From Desulfurispirillum indicum S5 (lineage in GTDB: Bacteria; Chrysiogenota; Chrysiogenetes; Chrysiogenales; Chrysiogenaceae): a DNA stretch of 64,000 bases. Positions 62,296 through 64,000 of this stretch are shown here, one piece after another. The position numbers were made by a program, and so were the translations under genes. Every line of letters begins with the position of its first letter. Positions within the stretch are counted from its first letter, which is position 1. The notes beneath the pieces are model-generated. The model did not search any database and had not been told where the DNA came from. It saw only the letters and a list, made by a program, of their open reading frames with translations. The DNA lies in contig NC_014836.1 of NCBI RefSeq assembly GCF_000177635.2, positions 2,588,001-2,652,000 of the forward strand, in the 5' to 3' direction.

Positions 62296-63081
62296 TCACA
62301 CCATCCTGACCCGGGCCTCGTTGCGGGGAGGGATGCGATGACAGGCCACGCGCGGATAGCCAAGCATCAGGGCTCCGCAGAAACGGTGCCCCGGCAGCAG
62401 GTCCACACGGGCCGCGAACTCCCTGTCGGCCTCAACCACATACTGCAGCAAACCGGCCCAGCACACGCCCAGCCCATGGGTTTTGGCCAGCAGTTCAAAA
62501 CAGGTCAGGGCAATGGTGCCGTCCACCTGAGCCCAGGGCTTCTCGCGGGGAGCACTCACCATGACCAGATGGGGAGCGCCGCGCAGCATGGGATCGCGCC
62601 CCTGCTGCAGTGCTTCGCTGATCAGCGGGTTCCTGCGTTTGGCCAGAAACCAGGAGGCCAGCTCCGTGGCCAGGCTTCGCACCCGGGCACTGTCGTGCCA
62701 GATGGTCCAGGTGAGATACTGCTCGTTTTTGGCAGTGGGAGCAAAGCGCGCCTCCGCCAGAATGGCTTCGAAAATCGCAGTATCGACGGGCTTGTCGCGA
62801 AAAACCCGCACGGAGCGACGCTGACGAATCAGCTGGCCGAGACTCTCTGCCGTCGGCAGTGCCCCTTCGTCGGCAACTTCAAACCCCTCATCCGGAAGCC
62901 CTTCGTGACGCAGCGCATCGTGGGGACACACGGCCACGCAGTGGCCACACGCAATGCACAACCCCGCGCGATCTTCACGGGCACAGGGATACCCCTGCTC
63001 ATCCTGGTGAATAATGGCCACCGGGCAGACACTGACGCAGTGACCGTCGCGCCGGCATCGTTGTGAATCGACCTGCAGCAT
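62296..63081 (-). CDS. Nitroreductase with N-terminal 2x[4Fe-4S] ferredoxin domain
   Basis: This 261-residue fused redox protein begins with a ferredoxin domain of about 60 residues with two clusters (CRRDGHCVSVCP and CIACGHCVAVCP). A flavin nitroreductase domain follows (RQRRSVRVFRDKPVD, EARFAPTAKNEQ, GLGVCWAGLL). Such fusions pass electrons from an Fe-S donor to FMN. The substrate is unknown. ATG 63081 follows GGGAGGGAG; the longer frame runs into a MITE. It is first in the two-gene operon. Confidence 0.9.
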   Translation of the reverse strand: MLQVDSQRCRRDGHCVSVCPVAIIHQDEQGYPCAREDRAGLCIACGHCVAVCPHDALRHEGLPDEGFEVADEGALPTAESLGQLIRQRRSVRVFRDKPVDTAIFEAILAEARFAPTAKNEQYLTWTIWHDSARVRSLATELASWFLAKRRNPLISEALQQGRDPMLRGAPHLVMVSAPREKPWAQVDGTIALTCFELLAKTHGLGVCWAGLLQYVVEADREFAARVDLLPGHRFCGALMLGYPRVACHRIPPRNEARVRMV

Positions 63082-63111
63082 GACTCCCTCCCGAACGTTG
63101 TTATTATGGGG

Positions 63112-63268
63112 GTAACCACTCACGGTCTCGCAGTTGTATTTCAGCAGGAGCGCCTGTGTTCCGAGAGCGAACCCGGATGGCGAGCGGCGGAGACGTAGGT
63201 CCTCGGACGAAAGCGAGTGTCTCCGTGAGGAATGCGGGCGCGAATGCTGCTACACCGTGAAGAGTTAT
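63112..63268. mobile_element. MITE copy 2, 157 bp, with 8-bp target duplication
   Basis: The same element as 18808-18963 in inverse orientation, with conserved ends GTAACCACTCACGGTCTCGC and, reversed from the right, ATAACTCTTCACGGTGTAGC. It is flanked by a perfect 8-bp repeat TTATGGGG (63104-63111 and 63269-63276). The centre differs in places but keeps the pairing arms. It lies 31 bases upstream of the nitroreductase start and could influence its transcription. Confidence 0.85.
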
Positions 63269-63432
63269 TTATGGGGAAGCATAGCACAAAAGCCATCAGG
63301 GACGGACAGATCGGGAGAAAAGTCACAAAGGCCACGACCGCGCCGTTGCACCGGACGCATCAAAAACCTTGTCGCTGACCAGCCCCTTGGCGTATAAATT
63401 CACTTCTGTCAATTCTTCGCAGCGGAGTTTTC

Positions 63433-64000
63433 ATGGACGCTCTCTCACTGGAAGCCATACTCTGGGTTCTTTCGGCAGTCGCCCTGGCGGCATTTATCCA
63501 CGGCGCGCTGGGGATCGGATTTCCCATGGTGGTAACCCCGCTGATTGCCCTGGTGACAGACGTGCAGACAGCGATTATCGTCACCCTGGTTCCCAATATC
63601 GTCGTCAATGTGATGAGCATCTACCGGGGCGGACAGTGGGCCCAGAGCATCGGCCGTTACTGGCCCCTGGCCCTGTTCATGCTGACCGGCAGCGTCCTGG
63701 GAACCATTATCCTGGTGAATTCCGACCCCAACCCCTTTCGCCTGATCCTGGCTTTTGCGCTGTTTTTCTACCTGTACACCACCCTGCGCTCCACCCGCAT
63801 CTCATTCCAGTTCCTGCACAGGCACCCCCGCTCCAGCACTGTGGGAACCGGTTTTGTGGCTGGCCTGCTGGGGGGAACTGTCAATGTCAGCGGCCCCATT
63901 CTGCTGATCTACCTGCTGGAGCTGAGCCTGCCCCCCCTGGCCATGGTGCAGATCCTCAACCTGTGCTTTCTGGTGGGCAAAATATCCCAGACCATCACCT
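63433..64000 (+). CDS. TSUP (TauE/SafE) family permease, 5' part
   Basis: The first 189 residues are visible; the gene continues past the window. It has hydrophobic helices from the start, the glycine-rich first repeat FIHGALGIGFPMVVTPLIAL, and a second repeat GFVAGLLGGTVNVSGPILLIYLL. This is a second TSUP member in the window, of a different subgroup from the one at 31128. It would export a sulfur-containing or other small anion. A CGGAG sequence precedes ATG 63433. Confidence 0.85.
   Translation, partial: MDALSLEAILWVLSAVALAAFIHGALGIGFPMVVTPLIALVTDVQTAIIVTLVPNIVVNVMSIYRGGQWAQSIGRYWPLALFMLTGSVLGTIILVNSDPNPFRLILAFALFFYLYTTLRSTRISFQFLHRHPRSSTVGTGFVAGLLGGTVNVSGPILLIYLLELSLPPLAMVQILNLCFLVGKISQTIT

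Overview
The window is about 64 kb of a Gram-negative bacterial chromosome (SecDF-YajC, lipoproteins, RND and MATE pumps, a heptose phosphatase). The core genes are moderately GC-rich, and much more AT-rich inserts are embedded among them. The HrcA/CIRCE heat-shock system, the Tgt-YajC-SecD-SecF cluster, an oversized biotin carboxylase and the abundance of intergenic repeats remind me of Desulfurispirillum-like Chrysiogenota or a deltaproteobacterial lineage. That placement is an impression only and no marker in the window proves it.

Layout. 1-0.8 kb: 3' end of a RelA/SpoT gene. 0.9-6.2 kb: accessory island with an IS5-family element, a DUF262 + HEPN gene pair, attC-bordered gene cassettes, and a RAYT (REP-type HUH transposase) with its hairpin family. 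6.3-15.4 kb: esterase, MarR, an RND pump pair and a MATE pump. 15.5-18.8 kb: carbonic anhydrase, PurE, small proteins and the GTPase MeaB. 19-26.4 kb: propionyl-CoA/methylmalonyl-CoA genes. 27-34 kb: tgt-yajC-secD-secF-TSUP-CBS-tsaE-PilZ on the plus strand, ending against a MoeB-like gene. 35-39 kb: class V aminotransferase, a mosaic repeat region split by an ORF-less group II intron, and a Fic protein. 39.5-49 kb: a second, larger cassette region (ten attC candidates in the window overall) with duplicated toxin-antitoxin cassettes, nuclease cassettes, an IS91-like element and long intergenic repeats. 49-64 kb: PepSY-type membrane protein, a small PilZ protein, htpG and hrcA-grpE-dnaK-dnaJ under CIRCE, gmhB, metY, yajQ, two Fe-S redox proteins, and the start of a TSUP permease.

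How it works together. The metabolic core converts propionyl-CoA to methylmalonyl-CoA and succinyl-CoA (carboxyltransferase, biotin carboxylase-BCCP, mutase, MeaB chaperone). The heat-shock genes share HrcA control. The accessory regions behave like an integron cassette platform without a visible integron integrase. Their cassettes mostly carry toxin-antitoxin, nuclease-like and lipoprotein genes, and several have been entered by RAYT hairpins.

The most notable non-coding finds are: a MITE present in two copies (156 and 157 bp) with perfect 8-bp target duplications; a 706-bp group II intron whose empty site is preserved next to it; tandem attC sites 77 bp apart; and a 327-bp repeat ending at a GTTRRRY core in both copies.
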